Assembly: GCF_000787855.1 (NCBI RefSeq)
Contig: NZ_BBPQ01000012.1
Coordinates: 22,383 to 86,382, forward strand
DNA length: 64,000 nt
Direction: 5' to 3'
Source of the DNA: Streptacidiphilus anmyonensis
GTDB taxonomy: Bacteria; Actinomycetota; Actinomycetes; Streptomycetales; Streptomycetaceae
The position numbers and the translations under genes are program-made. Each line of letters opens with the position of its first letter. Position 1 is the first letter of the stretch. The notes beneath the pieces were generated by a model. The model did not search any database. It saw only the letters and a program-made list of their open reading frames with translations, and was not told the origin of the DNA. Below, one piece after another: positions 1-9,159 of the stretch.

Positions 1-144
1 ACGTCACCTGACCCCTCCGTGACACCGTATCGAGGGGCACTACGGTACGGGCCCGCCCAGCGGCACGGAAGCCGAATCCGGCGTCTGCACCAACTCCCCC
101 TAAACCTCTTCCTGATCCGTTCCGGAGAGCTTAACCGTCCGTGT

Positions 145-173
145 GCCGGCCCGTGCCTTGCCACCGGGCCGGC
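145..173 (-). terminator. hairpin terminator after asd
   Basis: A 9-bp perfect stem (GCCGGCCCG at 145-153 with CGGGCCGGC at 165-173) encloses an 11-nt loop and begins 8 bp beyond the asd stop codon. It has no clear U tract, as is usual in streptomycetes. It probably ends the lysC-asd transcript. The bases from 1 to 144 hold no gene I can support. Confidence 0.6.
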
Positions 174-180
174 GGGGGCT

Positions 181-1344
181 TCAGGCGTGCGCGGGGTCCT
201 CGGCGGCGACCAGTTCGGCGATCTGCACGCAGTTCAGCGCCGCTCCCTTGCGCAGGTTGTCCCCGCACAGGAACAGCTCCAGACCGTTCGGCTCGTCGAG
301 CGAGCGCCGCACCCGGCCGACCCAGGTCGGATCGGAGCCCACCACGTCCGCGGGCGTCGGGTACTCGCCCTTGTCCGGGTCGTCGTAGACGACGACGCCG
401 GCCGAGGAGTCGAGGATCTCGCGGACCCGGTGCACGTCCGGCTCACGCTCGAAGACCGCGTGGACGGTCAGCGAGTGTCCGCTGACGACCGGCACGCGCA
501 GGCAGGTCGCCGAGATCGGCAGCTCGGGCAGGCCCAGGATCTTGCGGGTCTCGTTGCGCAGGCCCAGCTCCTCGCTCGACCAGCCCTCCTCGGCGGCGTC
601 ACCGGCCCAGGGCAGCAGGTTGTAGGCGAGCGGCGCCTCGAACGGGTCGTCGTCCTGCTCCGACACGGCCCGGCGCAGGTCTCCGGTGCGGGTGCCGACC
701 GTCGGGTCGCCCGCGACCTCGGCGGTCTGCCGGCGCAGCGTGTCGACGCCGATCCGGCCGCGGCCGGAGGCGGCCAGCGCGGCCGTGACCACCAGTCGGC
801 TCAGCCCGAACTCGGCGTGCAGCGCGGCCAGCGCGACCGTCAGGACCAGCGTCGCGCAGCGCGGCGCGGCGACGATCCCGATCCGGCGCATCCGCGCGGC
901 CGAGGGATTGATCTCCGGGACCACCAGCGGCACGTCCGGATGGAGCCGGAACGCGGCGGACCCGTCCACCGCGACCGCGCCCGCCGCGACGGCGAGCGGC
1001 GCCCAGTGCTCCACCACGTCCTCGGGGGCCTCGAAGAGCGCGATGTCGACGCCCTCGAAGCACCCCGGCTCCAGGGCGCGGACGGGCTCGGCCCGGCCCA
1101 GGACCGGCACCTCGGTGCCGATGCCCTCGGGCCCGGCGAAGAGCCGGACCTCGCCCCACATGTCCGCGCGGGTGGCGAGCAGCTCCACCAGCACCCGTCC
1201 CACCGCTCCGGTGGCGCCGATGACGGCCAGGGTCGGCCGTCGCGCCGACTTGGCGGCTCCGGCCGTCCCGGTGGCGCCCGTGGCGCCGTTGGTGCCGGTG
1301 GTTCCGACGGTCCTGGCGGGGTGCTCGCCCCCCGGAACGGTCAT
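181..1344 (-). CDS. asd: aspartate-semialdehyde dehydrogenase-like protein (diverged paralogue)
   Basis: 387 aa, Asd family: NADPH-dependent reduction of aspartyl phosphate to the semialdehyde for Lys, Met, Thr and diaminopimelate synthesis. The Rossmann motif VIGATGAVG is at about residues 41-49, the active-site Cys is C163, and the substrate Arg (R283, in CLRVPV) and His (H290, in SGHS) are present. Two usual active-site positions differ. The Asn before the Cys is Arg (PRCATL instead of NPNCTT), and the catalytic Gln of the STYQAxSG motif is Leu (L190 in TAALAASG). Residues 1-35 are a Gly/Thr/Ala-rich extension not needed for the fold. It overlaps the lysC stop by 4 bp (ATGA), so the two are co-translated. 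The family call is secure; full catalytic activity is not. A second canonical asd elsewhere in the genome is likely. Confidence 0.88.
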   Translation of the reverse strand: MTVPGGEHPARTVGTTGTNGATGATGTAGAAKSARRPTLAVIGATGAVGRVLVELLATRADMWGEVRLFAGPEGIGTEVPVLGRAEPVRALEPGCFEGVDIALFEAPEDVVEHWAPLAVAAGAVAVDGSAAFRLHPDVPLVVPEINPSAARMRRIGIVAAPRCATLVLTVALAALHAEFGLSRLVVTAALAASGRGRIGVDTLRRQTAEVAGDPTVGTRTGDLRRAVSEQDDDPFEAPLAYNLLPWAGDAAEEGWSSEELGLRNETRKILGLPELPISATCLRVPVVSGHSLTVHAVFEREPDVHRVREILDSSAGVVVYDDPDKGEYPTPADVVGSDPTWVGRVRRSLDEPNGLELFLCGDNLRKGAALNCVQIAELVAAEDPAHA

Positions 1345-1862
1345 CGGCCGGTGCCGCCGTAGACGATGGCCTCGTCAGTCTCGCTGTCCAGGCCGAACGC
1401 GGTGTGCACGGCCTGCACCGCGGCGTTGACGTCCTCGGAGCGGGTCACGACGGAGATGCGGATCTCGGAGGTGGAGATCAGCTCGATGTTGACGCCCGCG
1501 GCCGACAGCGCCTCGAAGAACGTGGCGGTGACGCCCGGGTGCGAACGCATGCCCGCGCCGACCAGCGAGATCTTGCCGATCGCGTCGTCGTAGCGCAGCG
1601 CCTCGAAGCCGATCGACTCCTGGACCTTCTCCAGCGCGTCGATGGCCTTGCGGCCCTCGGTCTTGGGTGCGGTGAAGGAGATGTCGGTGCGACCGGTGGT
1701 CGCGGCGGAGACGTTCTGGACCACCATGTCGATGTTGATCTCGGCGTCCGCCACGGCACGGAAGATGCGCGCGGCCTCGCCCGGCTTGTCGGGGACGCCG
1801 ACGACCGTGACCTTCGCCTCGGAGGTGTCGTGGGCCACACCGGAGATGATGGCCTGCTCCAT
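1341..1862 (-). other. probable internal start for the aspartokinase beta subunit
   Basis: In-frame ATG at 1862-1860 of the lysC gene (protein segment [11 protein letters not shown]) is preceded by a purine-rich GAAGGGGGCGAG about 6 nt upstream. In Corynebacterium and Bacillus the aspartokinase beta subunit is made from such an internal start just before the ACT domains. The predicted product is 173 aa. This is inferred from position and Shine-Dalgarno quality only. Confidence 0.5.
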
Positions 1863-2627
1863 GTCGATCTCGCCCCCTTCGGGCTTGGTCAGCGGCTTGT
1901 TGGAGACCCAGGTACCGGTCAGCCCGGAGAAGGACGAACGGACGTGGATCGGGATGTCGTACCGCCGCGCGTACTCGACACAGCGGGCCAGCAGCACCTT
2001 GGAACCGGAGGACGCCAGCTCCAGCATGTCGTCGAAGGCGATCCAGTCGATCTTCTTTGCCTTCTTCACCACGCGCGGGTCGGCGGTGAAGACGCCGTCC
2101 ACGTCGGTGTAGATCTCGCAGACCTCGGCCTTCAGCGCCGCCGCGAGCGCGACGGCGGTGGTGTCCGAGCCGCCGCGACCGAGGGTGGTGATGTCCTTGG
2201 TGTCCTGCGAGACGCCCTGGAACCCGGCGACGATGCCGATGTTGCCCTTGTCGAGCGCGGCACGGATGCGACCCGGCGTCACATCGATGATGCGGGCCTT
2301 GTTGTGGACGGCGTCAGTGATCACACCCGCCTGGCTGCCCGTGAAGGACTGTGCCTCGTGGCCCAGGTTTTTGATCGCCATCGCCAGCAGGGCCATGGAG
2401 ATCCGCTCTCCGGCGGTCAGCAGCATGTCGAGCTCGCGGCCCGCCGGGAAGGGCGACACCTGCTCCGCGAGATCGATGAGCTCGTCCGTCGTGTCACCCA
2501 TGGCGGACACCACGACGACGACCTCATGGCCGGCCTTCTTGGTGTCGACGATCCGTCGGGCGACCCGCTTGATGCCTTCGGCATCCGCTACGGATGAGCC
2601 GCCGTACTTCTGCACGACAAGGCCCAC
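1341..2627 (-). CDS. lysC: aspartokinase, alpha subunit
   Basis: 428 aa aspartate kinase, first step of the aspartate pathway (aspartate to aspartyl-4-phosphate). The start is GTG, read as [13 protein letters not shown] with the family KYGGSSV motif at residues 7-13. The kinase domain covers about residues 1-240, with [12 protein letters not shown] and the [12 protein letters not shown] motif. Two C-terminal ACT domains (about 260-425) include TGRTDISF and the [13 protein letters not shown] segment, which normally bind Lys/Thr for concerted feedback inhibition. It lies upstream of and overlaps asd, the standard ask-asd operon of actinomycetes. Confidence 0.97.
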   Translation of the reverse strand: MGLVVQKYGGSSVADAEGIKRVARRIVDTKKAGHEVVVVVSAMGDTTDELIDLAEQVSPFPAGRELDMLLTAGERISMALLAMAIKNLGHEAQSFTGSQAGVITDAVHNKARIIDVTPGRIRAALDKGNIGIVAGFQGVSQDTKDITTLGRGGSDTTAVALAAALKAEVCEIYTDVDGVFTADPRVVKKAKKIDWIAFDDMLELASSGSKVLLARCVEYARRYDIPIHVRSSFSGLTGTWVSNKPLTKPEGGEIDMEQAIISGVAHDTSEAKVTVVGVPDKPGEAARIFRAVADAEINIDMVVQNVSAATTGRTDISFTAPKTEGRKAIDALEKVQESIGFEALRYDDAIGKISLVGAGMRSHPGVTATFFEALSAAGVNIELISTSEIRISVVTRSEDVNAAVQAVHTAFGLDSETDEAIVYGGTGR

Positions 2628-3137
2628 GTGCGCTCCTCGACTCTGGTGGTCCTGGCCTTCGGAGGTGGGTGTCCGGCAGGCCTGTGGTCGCTGGCCAGTC
2701 TAGCGATCGGCCTTGTCCCGGCGGGTGGCGTCCGAAGGCCGAGACGGGAGTATCAGTATTCGATCATCGGCCGTCCGGGCCCGGATGGGAGGTGGACGGA
2801 AGATTTGCCGGGCGGGGGTGGACTCGCGTCCGGATTTCCCGGCAGCGCGGGCAGACGCGTCTCTGCTGTGGCCTTCACCACATTCCGGCTTCTGGGCTTC
2901 GAGCCTCGGCGCTGCCGCACGGCGCAGCCGCGGACACGGCGCAGTCGACCCGACCCCGGCCGGGAGCGGGCGGCCCGTGGGGCTGCTCGGTGCCGACCGG
3001 GGTCGATGCCGTGTGAGGTCACAGCTGTGAGGTCACAGCGGTGGGCGCGGCCCGGACCCAGCTCGGCCCGGACCCGACCCGGCCCGAACTCGGACCCCTG
3101 CCCAGACCCTTGCCCGGATCCCTGCCCGGATCCCTGC
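2628..3137. other. intergenic region between lysC and the DUF5063 gene
   Basis: 510 bp without a convincing gene. It must hold the lysC promoter. Two short repeat patterns are visible: tandem TGTGAGGTCACA boxes (3012-3037, listed separately) and a 12-bp near-tandem repeat CCTGCCCGGATC from about 3109 to 3144 that runs into the 3' end of the DUF5063 gene. ORFs in this stretch have arginine/proline-rich shadow translations and no likely ribosome site. Confidence 0.6.
3012..3037. promoter_or_regulatory. tandem TGTGA-GG-TCACA boxes, possible operator
   Basis: Two identical 12-mers TGTGAGGTCACA (3012-3023 and 3026-3037) are spaced 14 bp apart. Each is an inverted repeat TGTGA/TCACA around two bases. 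The arrangement is typical of a dimeric regulator site. The regulator is unknown, and the site is about 390 bp from the lysC start and just behind the end of the DUF5063 gene, so its target is not obvious. Confidence 0.35.
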
Positions 3138-3842
3138 TCAGATCCCCAGCTCGGAGGCGAGCTCGGCGGCCATCAGGTCGCCGGCCTGCTGCTCCAGCTG
3201 CTCGTCGGTCAGCCCGTCGTGGTCGGTGTCGGTGCCGTCGACGGGCGCGGAGATCGGGCTGTCCATCCGGACGTGCGCCACCAGCGACTGCAGCGCGCGC
3301 AGCACGCTCGTCGCCGTGGAGCCCCAGGTGGCGAGGTAGGAGTACTGCCACCACCACAGCGCCTCGGAGATCCGGCCCTCGCGGTAGTGGGCCATGCCGT
3401 GGCGCAGCTCGGTGACCACCTCGGCCAGGTCGTCCGAGATCCGGCAGGGCAGCGGCTTGTCCGGCGGCCCGTACGGGTCGAAGACCTCGTGGTAGACGTC
3501 GATCGGCGCCAGCAGCTCGGCCAGCTGGCGGCGCAGCTCGTCCTCGTCCGCGTCGGGGCCGGTGTCGGCCTCGTAGCGGTCGTCGGGCACGACGTCCTCG
3601 ATGGCGCCCAGGCGGCCGCCGGTCAGCAGCAGCTGGGAGACCTCCAGCAGCAGCAGGCTGACCGCGCTGCCCGGCTCGTCGCCCTTGGCGATCTCCGGCA
3701 GGGAGAGCAGGAAGCTCTGCACCGAGTCCGCGATCTGCACGGCGAACTCGTCCGGCGTGCCGTCGCCGTGCACACCGATCTGAGGCTGCCCGCTCACCGG
3801 GATGTCTACGGTGCGTGTGCGCGTGTCGGACGTGTCAGACAT
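3138..3842 (-). CDS. DUF5063 domain protein
   Basis: 234 aa, predicted cytosolic, acidic and rich in helix-forming segments. It matches the DUF5063 family, which in actinomycetes sits directly behind recR. Recognisable parts are the FLLSLPEIA segment near residue 45 and the conserved [19 protein letters not shown] stretch at about residues 157-175. No catalytic motif is visible and the function is unknown. Its start overlaps the recR stop by 8 bp, so translation is coupled. The conserved dnaX-ybaB-recR neighbourhood suggests, but does not prove, a role near replication or repair. Confidence 0.85.
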   Translation of the reverse strand: MSDTSDTRTRTVDIPVSGQPQIGVHGDGTPDEFAVQIADSVQSFLLSLPEIAKGDEPGSAVSLLLLEVSQLLLTGGRLGAIEDVVPDDRYEADTGPDADEDELRRQLAELLAPIDVYHEVFDPYGPPDKPLPCRISDDLAEVVTELRHGMAHYREGRISEALWWWQYSYLATWGSTATSVLRALQSLVAHVRMDSPISAPVDGTDTDHDGLTDEQLEQQAGDLMAAELASELGI

Positions 3843-4434
3843 CGAGAAGTCGTCTCCCTTCGAAGGCCCGGCCGAGGGTGACCTCGTCGGCGTACTCCAG
3901 GTCTCCCCCGACGGGCAGGCCGCTGGCCAGGCGGGTGACCTTCAGGCCCATCGGCTTGAGCAGCCGGGCCAGGTAGGTGGCGGTGGCCTCGCCCTCGAGG
4001 TTCGGGTCGGTGGCGAGGATCAGCTCGGTGACCGTGCCGTCCGCCAGCCGCTGCATCAGCTCGCGGATCCGCAGGTCGTCCGGGCCGACGCCCTCGATCG
4101 GGCTGATCGCCCCGCCGAGCACGTGGTAGCGGCCGCGGAACTCGCGGGTGCGCTCGACCGCGACCACGTCCTTCGGCTCCTCGACGACGCAGATCAGGCT
4201 CGGGTCGCGGCGCGGATCCTGGCAGACCCGGCACAGGTCCGCCTCGGAGACGTTGCCGCAGACGGTGCAGAACCGCACCTTCTCCTTGACCTCCGTCAGG
4301 GCGTGCGCGAGCCGGCGCACGTCCGTCGGATCGGCCTGAAGGATGTGGAAGGCGATCCGCTGCGCGCTCTTGGGCCCGACGCCGGGCAGCCTGCCCAACT
4401 CGTCGATGAGGTCCTGGACCACGCCCTCGTACAC
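3835..4434 (-). CDS. recR: recombination protein RecR
   Basis: 199 aa, normal length for RecR, which works with RecF and RecO to load RecA at gaps. Domain order is as expected: helix-hairpin-helix ([11 protein letters not shown], residues 16-26), C4 zinc finger (C56, C59, C68, C71), Toprim domain ([14 protein letters not shown] from about 81) and the C-terminal Walker-B-like [22 protein letters not shown]. It follows ybaB in the usual actinomycete order. Confidence 0.97.
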   Translation of the reverse strand: MYEGVVQDLIDELGRLPGVGPKSAQRIAFHILQADPTDVRRLAHALTEVKEKVRFCTVCGNVSEADLCRVCQDPRRDPSLICVVEEPKDVVAVERTREFRGRYHVLGGAISPIEGVGPDDLRIRELMQRLADGTVTELILATDPNLEGEATATYLARLLKPMGLKVTRLASGLPVGGDLEYADEVTLGRAFEGRRLLDV

Positions 4435-4673
4435 GCTGCGTTACCTGTCTCTCTGGTGCTCGTCGGTCGGTTTCTACCTTTTCGCGCCCATCATCCTCCG
4501 GACGGGCGCGCTGTCACAGCTCCCCGACACACCCACTTACGCGCGGGGAGCCGTCTGGGTTCCGCGGAAGGCCGATCCGCACGGGACGCGGAACAGCCGG
4601 ATCAGCGGGAACAGCGGGATCAGCTGGAACGTCCGGAACAGCTGGAACGTCCGGAACAGCCGGAACAGCTGGA

Positions 4674-5015
4674 TCAGAACGGCAGGCCGGGGATGCCGCC
4701 CCCGCCACCCAGCCCCTGGGCCAGTGGGCCGAGGCGCTCGGCCGCCATCCGCTGCGCGCCCGCCGTGGCGTCCCGGACCGCGGCGAGGACCAGGTCGGCC
4801 AGGGTCTCGGTGTCCTCCGGGTCGACCACCTTGGGGTCGATCACGAGCGCGCGCAGCTCACCTGCGCCGGTGACGGTGGCCTTGACCAGGCCGCCGCCGG
4901 AGCTGCCCTCGACCTCGGCGGCGGCGAGCTCCGCCTGCGCCTGGGCGAGCTGCTGCTGCATCTGCTGTGCCTGCTGGAGCAGGGCCTGCATATCGGGCTG
5001 GCCGCCGGGGAACAT
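4674..5015 (-). CDS. ybaB: YbaB/EbfC nucleoid-associated protein
   Basis: 113 aa small DNA-binding protein of the YbaB/EbfC family. I start it at the ATG at 5015 ([22 protein letters not shown]), which has AGGAG 6-7 nt upstream. A start 13 codons earlier is possible but lacks this site. The N-terminal Gln-rich amphipathic helix, central [20 protein letters not shown] strand segment and Gly-rich tail are typical. It lies between dnaX and recR, as in many bacteria. The 239 bp downstream (4435-4673) contain short near-repeats built on GGAACAGCTGGAACGTCC and no gene. Confidence 0.93.
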   Translation of the reverse strand: MFPGGQPDMQALLQQAQQMQQQLAQAQAELAAAEVEGSSGGGLVKATVTGAGELRALVIDPKVVDPEDTETLADLVLAAVRDATAGAQRMAAERLGPLAQGLGGGGGIPGLPF

Positions 5016-5180
5016 GGGCGCTCCTGTCCTGCGTGTCGTGGTGACTGTCGTCATGACGTGCCGGAGCGGGACCGCTCCAGGGTTGAGCCTACGGGTTGGG
5101 CGTGTCGGATCGCCGTCAGTTCACATGCGGGTACAGCCTTCTGAACCTCGGCGACGGCACGGTGACGGCTGAGCGACGGC

Positions 5181-7400
5181 TCAGCGATCGTGCTGGGTCT
5201 CCTCGATCACGGTGGCGCCGAGCTCGCGGATGATCAGGTCGTGGCCGGAGACGGAGGTGGTGTCCTGCTCAGGGATGTCCTCCTCCGGGTCGAAGGGGGG
5301 CGGCGGCATGTCGTCGTCGTCCGGGTCGTCCGGATAGCCGCCGGGAGCACCGAGGGAACTGGCGGAGTTGGAGGCGCTGGAGGCACTGGGTGTCCCGAGC
5401 GCGCTCGAGCCGCTCGGACCACTCGGCCCGCCGGAGTGGCGCGCGGGCGCGGCAGGGCTCGGGACCGGCGTGGGCGCGGGCGGCGCGCTGGGCGCGTTCT
5501 GCGCCGGGGGCTGGAACGGCGCAGGCGCGGGTGCCTGCTGACGCGGTGGCATCGCGGACGCGCCGCCACCGCCGTAGCCGCTCCCGCCGGAGGCACCGCC
5601 GAAGCCGCCACCTGACCCGGCCCCGGACCGCTGCGGCGCGGAACCGGTGGGCCCGATCAGACACTCGACCTTCCACGAGACGCCGACGGCGTCCTGCAGC
5701 GCCTGCCGCAGGATCTCGTCGTGCCCGCCGTTGACGAACCCGTCACGGGTCCCGGCGTGCTCGAACGAGACCTGGAGCGCGCCGCCGTCGAAGCCGGCGA
5801 CCTGTGCCTGCTGCAGCAGCATCCAGGTGACCCGTCGGCGGCCCTTCACCGCGTCCAGCACCTGCGGCCAGAACTGGCGCACCTGTGCCGCGCTGATGCC
5901 TCCGGCATCCCCGGACGCGGGGGCCGCGGTCGGGGCGGCGGCCTGCGGTGCGGGGGCGGGGGCCGATGCGGGTGCGGGTGCGGGTGCGGAGTCCGGGGCG
6001 GACGCGGGGCTCGGAGCCCCGAAGCTGGGCGACACCGGCCAAGCGCCGGGAGCCCGCCCACCAGCGCCGACAGGCGGCGGCGAGACCACGGGCTGCGCGC
6101 TGACCGGCTGCGGAGCGGCAGGAGCCGCAGCCGCGGTCGACACCTGGACGACGGGCGCGTCAGCCTGGACATGCGGGACGCTCGCGGCGGACGCCATGGG
6201 ACCCACGGCCGCCGCGCCCGTGGCGGCCATCGGCCCGCCGACGGCCGGACGCCGCTCCAGCTTCTCCAGACGGGCCTGCCACGAGGTCTCGTCCGCGAAC
6301 GCGGCCGGAAGCATCACGCGGGCGCAGATCAACTCGAGCTGCAGCCGGGGCGAGGTGGCCCCGCGCATCTCGGTCAGCCCGGTGTTGACGATATCCGCGG
6401 CACGGCTGAGCTCGGCGGAGCCGAAGCGCCGCGCCTGCTCCTCCATCACGGCGACCCGGTCGGCCGGCGCGTCGATCAGCCCCTTCTCGCCCGCGTCCGG
6501 CACGGCGGCGAGGATCACCAGATCCCGCAGCCGCTCCAGCAGGTCGGCGACGAAACGACGCGGATCGTGACCGCCCTCGATCACTCGGTCGACGATCCCG
6601 AAGACCGTCGCCCCGTCGTGCGCGGCGAAGGCGTCGACGATCTCGTCCAGCAGCGCGGCGTCGGTGTACCCGAGCAGCGCGGTGGCCATGGCGTACGTCA
6701 CGCCGCCCGCGTCCGCCCCGGCGAGCAGCTGGTCCATCACGGACATCGAGTCACGCACGGACCCGGCGCCGGCGCGGACGACCAGGGGAAAGACGGAGTC
6801 CTCGACCTGGATGCTCTCCCGGCCGCAGACGTCGGTCAGATAGTCGCGCAGCACGCCCGGCGGCACGAGCCGGAAGGGGTAGTGGTGCGTGCGGGAGCGG
6901 ATCGTCCCGATGACCTTCTCGGGCTCCGTCGTGGCGAAGATGAACTTCAGATGCTCCGGCGGCTCCTCGACGACCTTCAGCAGGGCGTTGAAGCCGGCCG
7001 TCGAGACCATGTGGGCCTCGTCGATGATGTAGATCTTGTACCGGCTGGAGGCGGGCGCGAAGAACGCCTTCTCCCGCAGGTCACGCGTGTCGTCGACACC
7101 ACCGTGCGAAGCGGCGTCGATCTCGATCACGTCGATCGACCCGGGGCCGCCACGGGCCAGGTCCTGACACGAACGGCACTCGCCGCAGGGCGTCGGAGTG
7201 GGACCTTGCTCACAGTTCAGACACCGGGCGAGGATGCGCGCGCTCGTCGTCTTGCCGCACCCGCGCGGCCCACTGAACAGGTACGCGTGGTTGACCCGGT
7301 TGTTCCGCAGGGCCTGCTGCAGCGGTCCGGTCACGTGCTCCTGCCCGATGACCTCGGCGAAGGTCTCGGGTCGGTACCGGCGATAGAGAGCGAGCGACAC
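5181..7400 (-). CDS. dnaX: DNA polymerase III subunit gamma/tau
   Basis: 739 aa clamp-loader subunit. I start it at GTG 7400 (MSLALYRRYRPETFAEVIGQ), the start conserved in actinomycete DnaX. The upstream in-frame TTG would add ten unlike residues. AAA+ features are the P-loop GPRGCGKT (residues 44-51), zinc-ribbon cysteines between 60 and 78, Walker B YIIDEAHMV, sensor FATTEPEK and the SRC-type GTIRSRTHHY. Domain III follows to about residue 380. A long Ala/Pro/Ser-rich linker contains the tau-type domain QFWPQVLDAVKGRRRVTWMLLQQ and ends in an acidic tail. The 165 bp between it and ybaB hold nothing evident. Confidence 0.95.
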   Translation of the reverse strand: MSLALYRRYRPETFAEVIGQEHVTGPLQQALRNNRVNHAYLFSGPRGCGKTTSARILARCLNCEQGPTPTPCGECRSCQDLARGGPGSIDVIEIDAASHGGVDDTRDLREKAFFAPASSRYKIYIIDEAHMVSTAGFNALLKVVEEPPEHLKFIFATTEPEKVIGTIRSRTHHYPFRLVPPGVLRDYLTDVCGRESIQVEDSVFPLVVRAGAGSVRDSMSVMDQLLAGADAGGVTYAMATALLGYTDAALLDEIVDAFAAHDGATVFGIVDRVIEGGHDPRRFVADLLERLRDLVILAAVPDAGEKGLIDAPADRVAVMEEQARRFGSAELSRAADIVNTGLTEMRGATSPRLQLELICARVMLPAAFADETSWQARLEKLERRPAVGGPMAATGAAAVGPMASAASVPHVQADAPVVQVSTAAAAPAAPQPVSAQPVVSPPPVGAGGRAPGAWPVSPSFGAPSPASAPDSAPAPAPASAPAPAPQAAAPTAAPASGDAGGISAAQVRQFWPQVLDAVKGRRRVTWMLLQQAQVAGFDGGALQVSFEHAGTRDGFVNGGHDEILRQALQDAVGVSWKVECLIGPTGSAPQRSGAGSGGGFGGASGGSGYGGGGASAMPPRQQAPAPAPFQPPAQNAPSAPPAPTPVPSPAAPARHSGGPSGPSGSSALGTPSASSASNSASSLGAPGGYPDDPDDDDMPPPPFDPEEDIPEQDTTSVSGHDLIIRELGATVIEETQHDR

Positions 7401-7450
7401 GTCTTCGACCCTAACGGTCTCCACCGACAAATCGGTGCCCTACAACGCAA

Positions 7451-7544
7451 GGACCCCCCGTGCACCCGCCAGAGCTCACCTACCCTTGCTGCCTTCCGGC
7501 CCTGGGGGGTTCAGCGAGATAGCGCCACACGAGGGGCTAGGCCC
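7451..7544 (-). ncRNA. ffs: signal recognition particle RNA (small bacterial type)
   Basis: Read on the minus strand the segment shows the invariant SRP apical core CCGGAAGGCAGCAAGGGT preceded by AGGG. The flanking arms (CCCCUCGUG near the 5' end with CACGGGGGG near the 3' end) close a single long hairpin. About 94 nt, small SRP RNA without Alu domain. It lies upstream of dnaX as in other actinomycetes. The ends are placed by pairing and may be off by a few bases. Confidence 0.93.
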
Positions 7545-7650
7545 AACAGTACCGGATCCCGGCCCCTGTCATCACCGCCCCACCCTCTCCCCTCCCACCT
7601 GCGTCGACCGTGTGCACGAGCACCCCCAAACATCTAGTAAGCTCTCCCAC

Positions 7651-7735
7651 GGAGGATTCGCCTAGAGGCCTAGGGCGCACGCTTGGAAAGCGTGTTGGGG
7701 GCAACCCCTCACGAGTTCGAATCTCGTATCCTCCG
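7651..7735 (+). tRNA. tRNA-Ser (anticodon GGA)
   Basis: 85-nt class II tRNA. Acceptor GGAGGAT (7651-7657) pairs with ATCCTCC (7728-7734), with discriminator G at 7735. The anticodon stem CACGC/GCGTG holds loop TTGGAAA with GGA at 7685-7687. It has a long variable arm (TTGGGGGCAACCCCTC) and a normal T arm with GTTCGAATC. CCA is not encoded. Its 3' half is the integration site of the element that follows; integration restores the full tRNA, so the gene should be functional. Confidence 0.97.
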
Positions 7736-7737
7736 CA
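7683..7737 (+). repeat. attL, 55-bp att core overlapping tRNA-Ser 3' end
   Basis: Starts at the anticodon loop (TTGGAAAGCG) and ends 2 bp after the discriminator base. It is identical over 55 bp to 21769-21823. The flanking bases differ on both sides (C before and C after here, G before and G after at attR), which defines the core exactly. Confidence 0.95.
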
Positions 7738-7753
7738 CCGCCTGAACAGGCAA

Positions 7754-7790
7754 AAGAAGGACCCCACCGCTCTGCGGTGGGGTCCTTCTT
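7754..7790. terminator. 16-bp hairpin between tRNA/attL and integrase
   Basis: Perfect 16-bp stem (7754-7769 with 7775-7790) around a 5-nt loop, only 9 bp beyond the integrase stop codon. Read on the minus strand it is followed by TTTTG, so it is a good intrinsic terminator for int. It may also stop tRNA transcription from the other side. A diverged copy with its flanks occurs at 23262-23350. Confidence 0.85.
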
Positions 7791-7798
7791 GGTTCTAC

Positions 7799-9079
7799 TC
7801 AACCCTCGTTGTTCTGGTCTTTGTCCACAGAGGCCGTTTCGGGCGGACCCCAGATGGCTTCGGCGATCTTCCGGGCCACGTCCTTGAGCATCGCGTCCGG
7901 CACGTGGAGGTACCTCGCCCGCATCCGCGCGGAAGTTCCGGCTTCCCATCCCATGATCTGGTCGATGACGCGATCAGGGATGCCGAGCAGCATCAGCACC
8001 GTGGCGGCCGTGTGCCGGGCATCGTGCAGCCGGCCGTCCCGGACCTTCGCGTCTTCGAGCAGACGCTTCCAGTCGTGGTAGTCCGTGTTCGGACTCAGCG
8101 GACCGCCGAGCGGCTTGGTGAACACATAGTCCGACTCCGTCCACAGGTCGCCAGCCGCGCCCCGCTCGCGCGCTTGCTCCTCCGCGTGAGAGCGGAGCAT
8201 CGCAACGAGTGGGCCCGGAAGGGGGACCGCGCGCCGCCCGGCTCGGGACTTGGTGTTCTTGGTCTCCCGCCGAACCTGCACGCGCTCCGGGCAGTAGCCA
8301 GCCTTCCGCTCGCACGGCGAGGCTTCTCCGCAGCCGTGCTCGTACCTCGGGCGCAAGCGGTTCCGGCGCAGCTTCAAGTACTCGTTGTCCAGGTCGACGT
8401 CAGACCAGCGGAGTCCCAACGTCTCGCCCTGCCGCAGCCCCAGCGCCAGTGCCAGCATCCAACGTGCACTGTTCCGCCGCTTGTTGACTTGGAGCAGCAG
8501 GCGTTGGACCTCTTCCACGGAGTAGGGCTCGACTTCCGTCTCCTCCTCTTCCATCCGCGGAGGCTTCGCCAGGGCGGCGGCGTTCTTGCCCGCGTGGCCG
8601 CGTCGCACCGCTTCCCCGAGTGCGGTGCGGATGGTGCGGTGAGCCTGGTGCGCTGTGGCGGCCTTACTGCCGCTGCTCTGCATGCGGCGGTACAGGCTTT
8701 CCAGGTGCTCGGGCTCCAGGCGGTCGATGCGGTGCTTGCCGACGCTGGGCACGAGGTGGACGCGAACCGCGACTTCGTAGCCGTCGTAGGTGTTCTCGCT
8801 TACAACCGGTTTGGCGATGTCCTCAACCCAGTGCAGGAGCCACTTCTCGACCGTCCACGGCTTGCCCGGTTGGCGGGCCGAACCCTCGTCCCGCTGCTTC
8901 TCCAGCCGCCGGACCTCTTCGACCAGCTCTTTCCGCGTCGGGCGGGTCAGGTGCCGGCGGTAAGGCGTCCCGTCGTCCTTGTACCCCATGGGCACTCGGG
9001 CGTGCCAACGGCCGTCCTGCCCCAGGTAGATGGCGGATTCGCCGTTGGCGCGGCGTGTGCGCTTCTTCTCCTCTGCCAC
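7799..9079 (-). CDS. int: site-specific tyrosine integrase of the AICE
   Basis: 426 aa phage-type integrase. I start it at GTG 9079 (MAEEKKRTRRANGE), which has AGGAG 7 nt upstream. Longer reading frames would overlap the excisionase. An N-terminal AP2-like arm-binding region (ESAIYLGQDGRWHARV) is followed by a SAM-like core-binding domain (about 90-180). The catalytic domain has the Arg in LGLRQGETLGLRWSDVD, HDARHTAATVL (HxxR) and the Tyr nucleophile in ARMRARYLHV. The second conserved His is Trp (GWEAG), a common substitution. It sits next to attL in the classic pSAM2-like arrangement. Confidence 0.96.
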   Translation of the reverse strand: MAEEKKRTRRANGESAIYLGQDGRWHARVPMGYKDDGTPYRRHLTRPTRKELVEEVRRLEKQRDEGSARQPGKPWTVEKWLLHWVEDIAKPVVSENTYDGYEVAVRVHLVPSVGKHRIDRLEPEHLESLYRRMQSSGSKAATAHQAHRTIRTALGEAVRRGHAGKNAAALAKPPRMEEEETEVEPYSVEEVQRLLLQVNKRRNSARWMLALALGLRQGETLGLRWSDVDLDNEYLKLRRNRLRPRYEHGCGEASPCERKAGYCPERVQVRRETKNTKSRAGRRAVPLPGPLVAMLRSHAEEQARERGAAGDLWTESDYVFTKPLGGPLSPNTDYHDWKRLLEDAKVRDGRLHDARHTAATVLMLLGIPDRVIDQIMGWEAGTSARMRARYLHVPDAMLKDVARKIAEAIWGPPETASVDKDQNNEG

Positions 9080-9159
9080 AGGCAGGCTCCTGATTCTTGG
9101 TGTCGGATACGAAGCGGGGGCGGCGGATCGGTCTGCGCGGGACCGCCGCCCCGGCGACG

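Noticed and set aside
2753..3022. 89-codon minus-strand ORF upstream of lysC
   Set aside because: Arg/Pro/Gly-rich, no Shine-Dalgarno, no recognisable segment; treated as non-coding.
5721..7637. Long plus-strand open frame of 638 codons opposite dnaX
   Set aside because: Arg/Gly/Asp-rich shadow translation of a conserved gene in GC-rich DNA, no ribosome site and it also runs across the SRP RNA.
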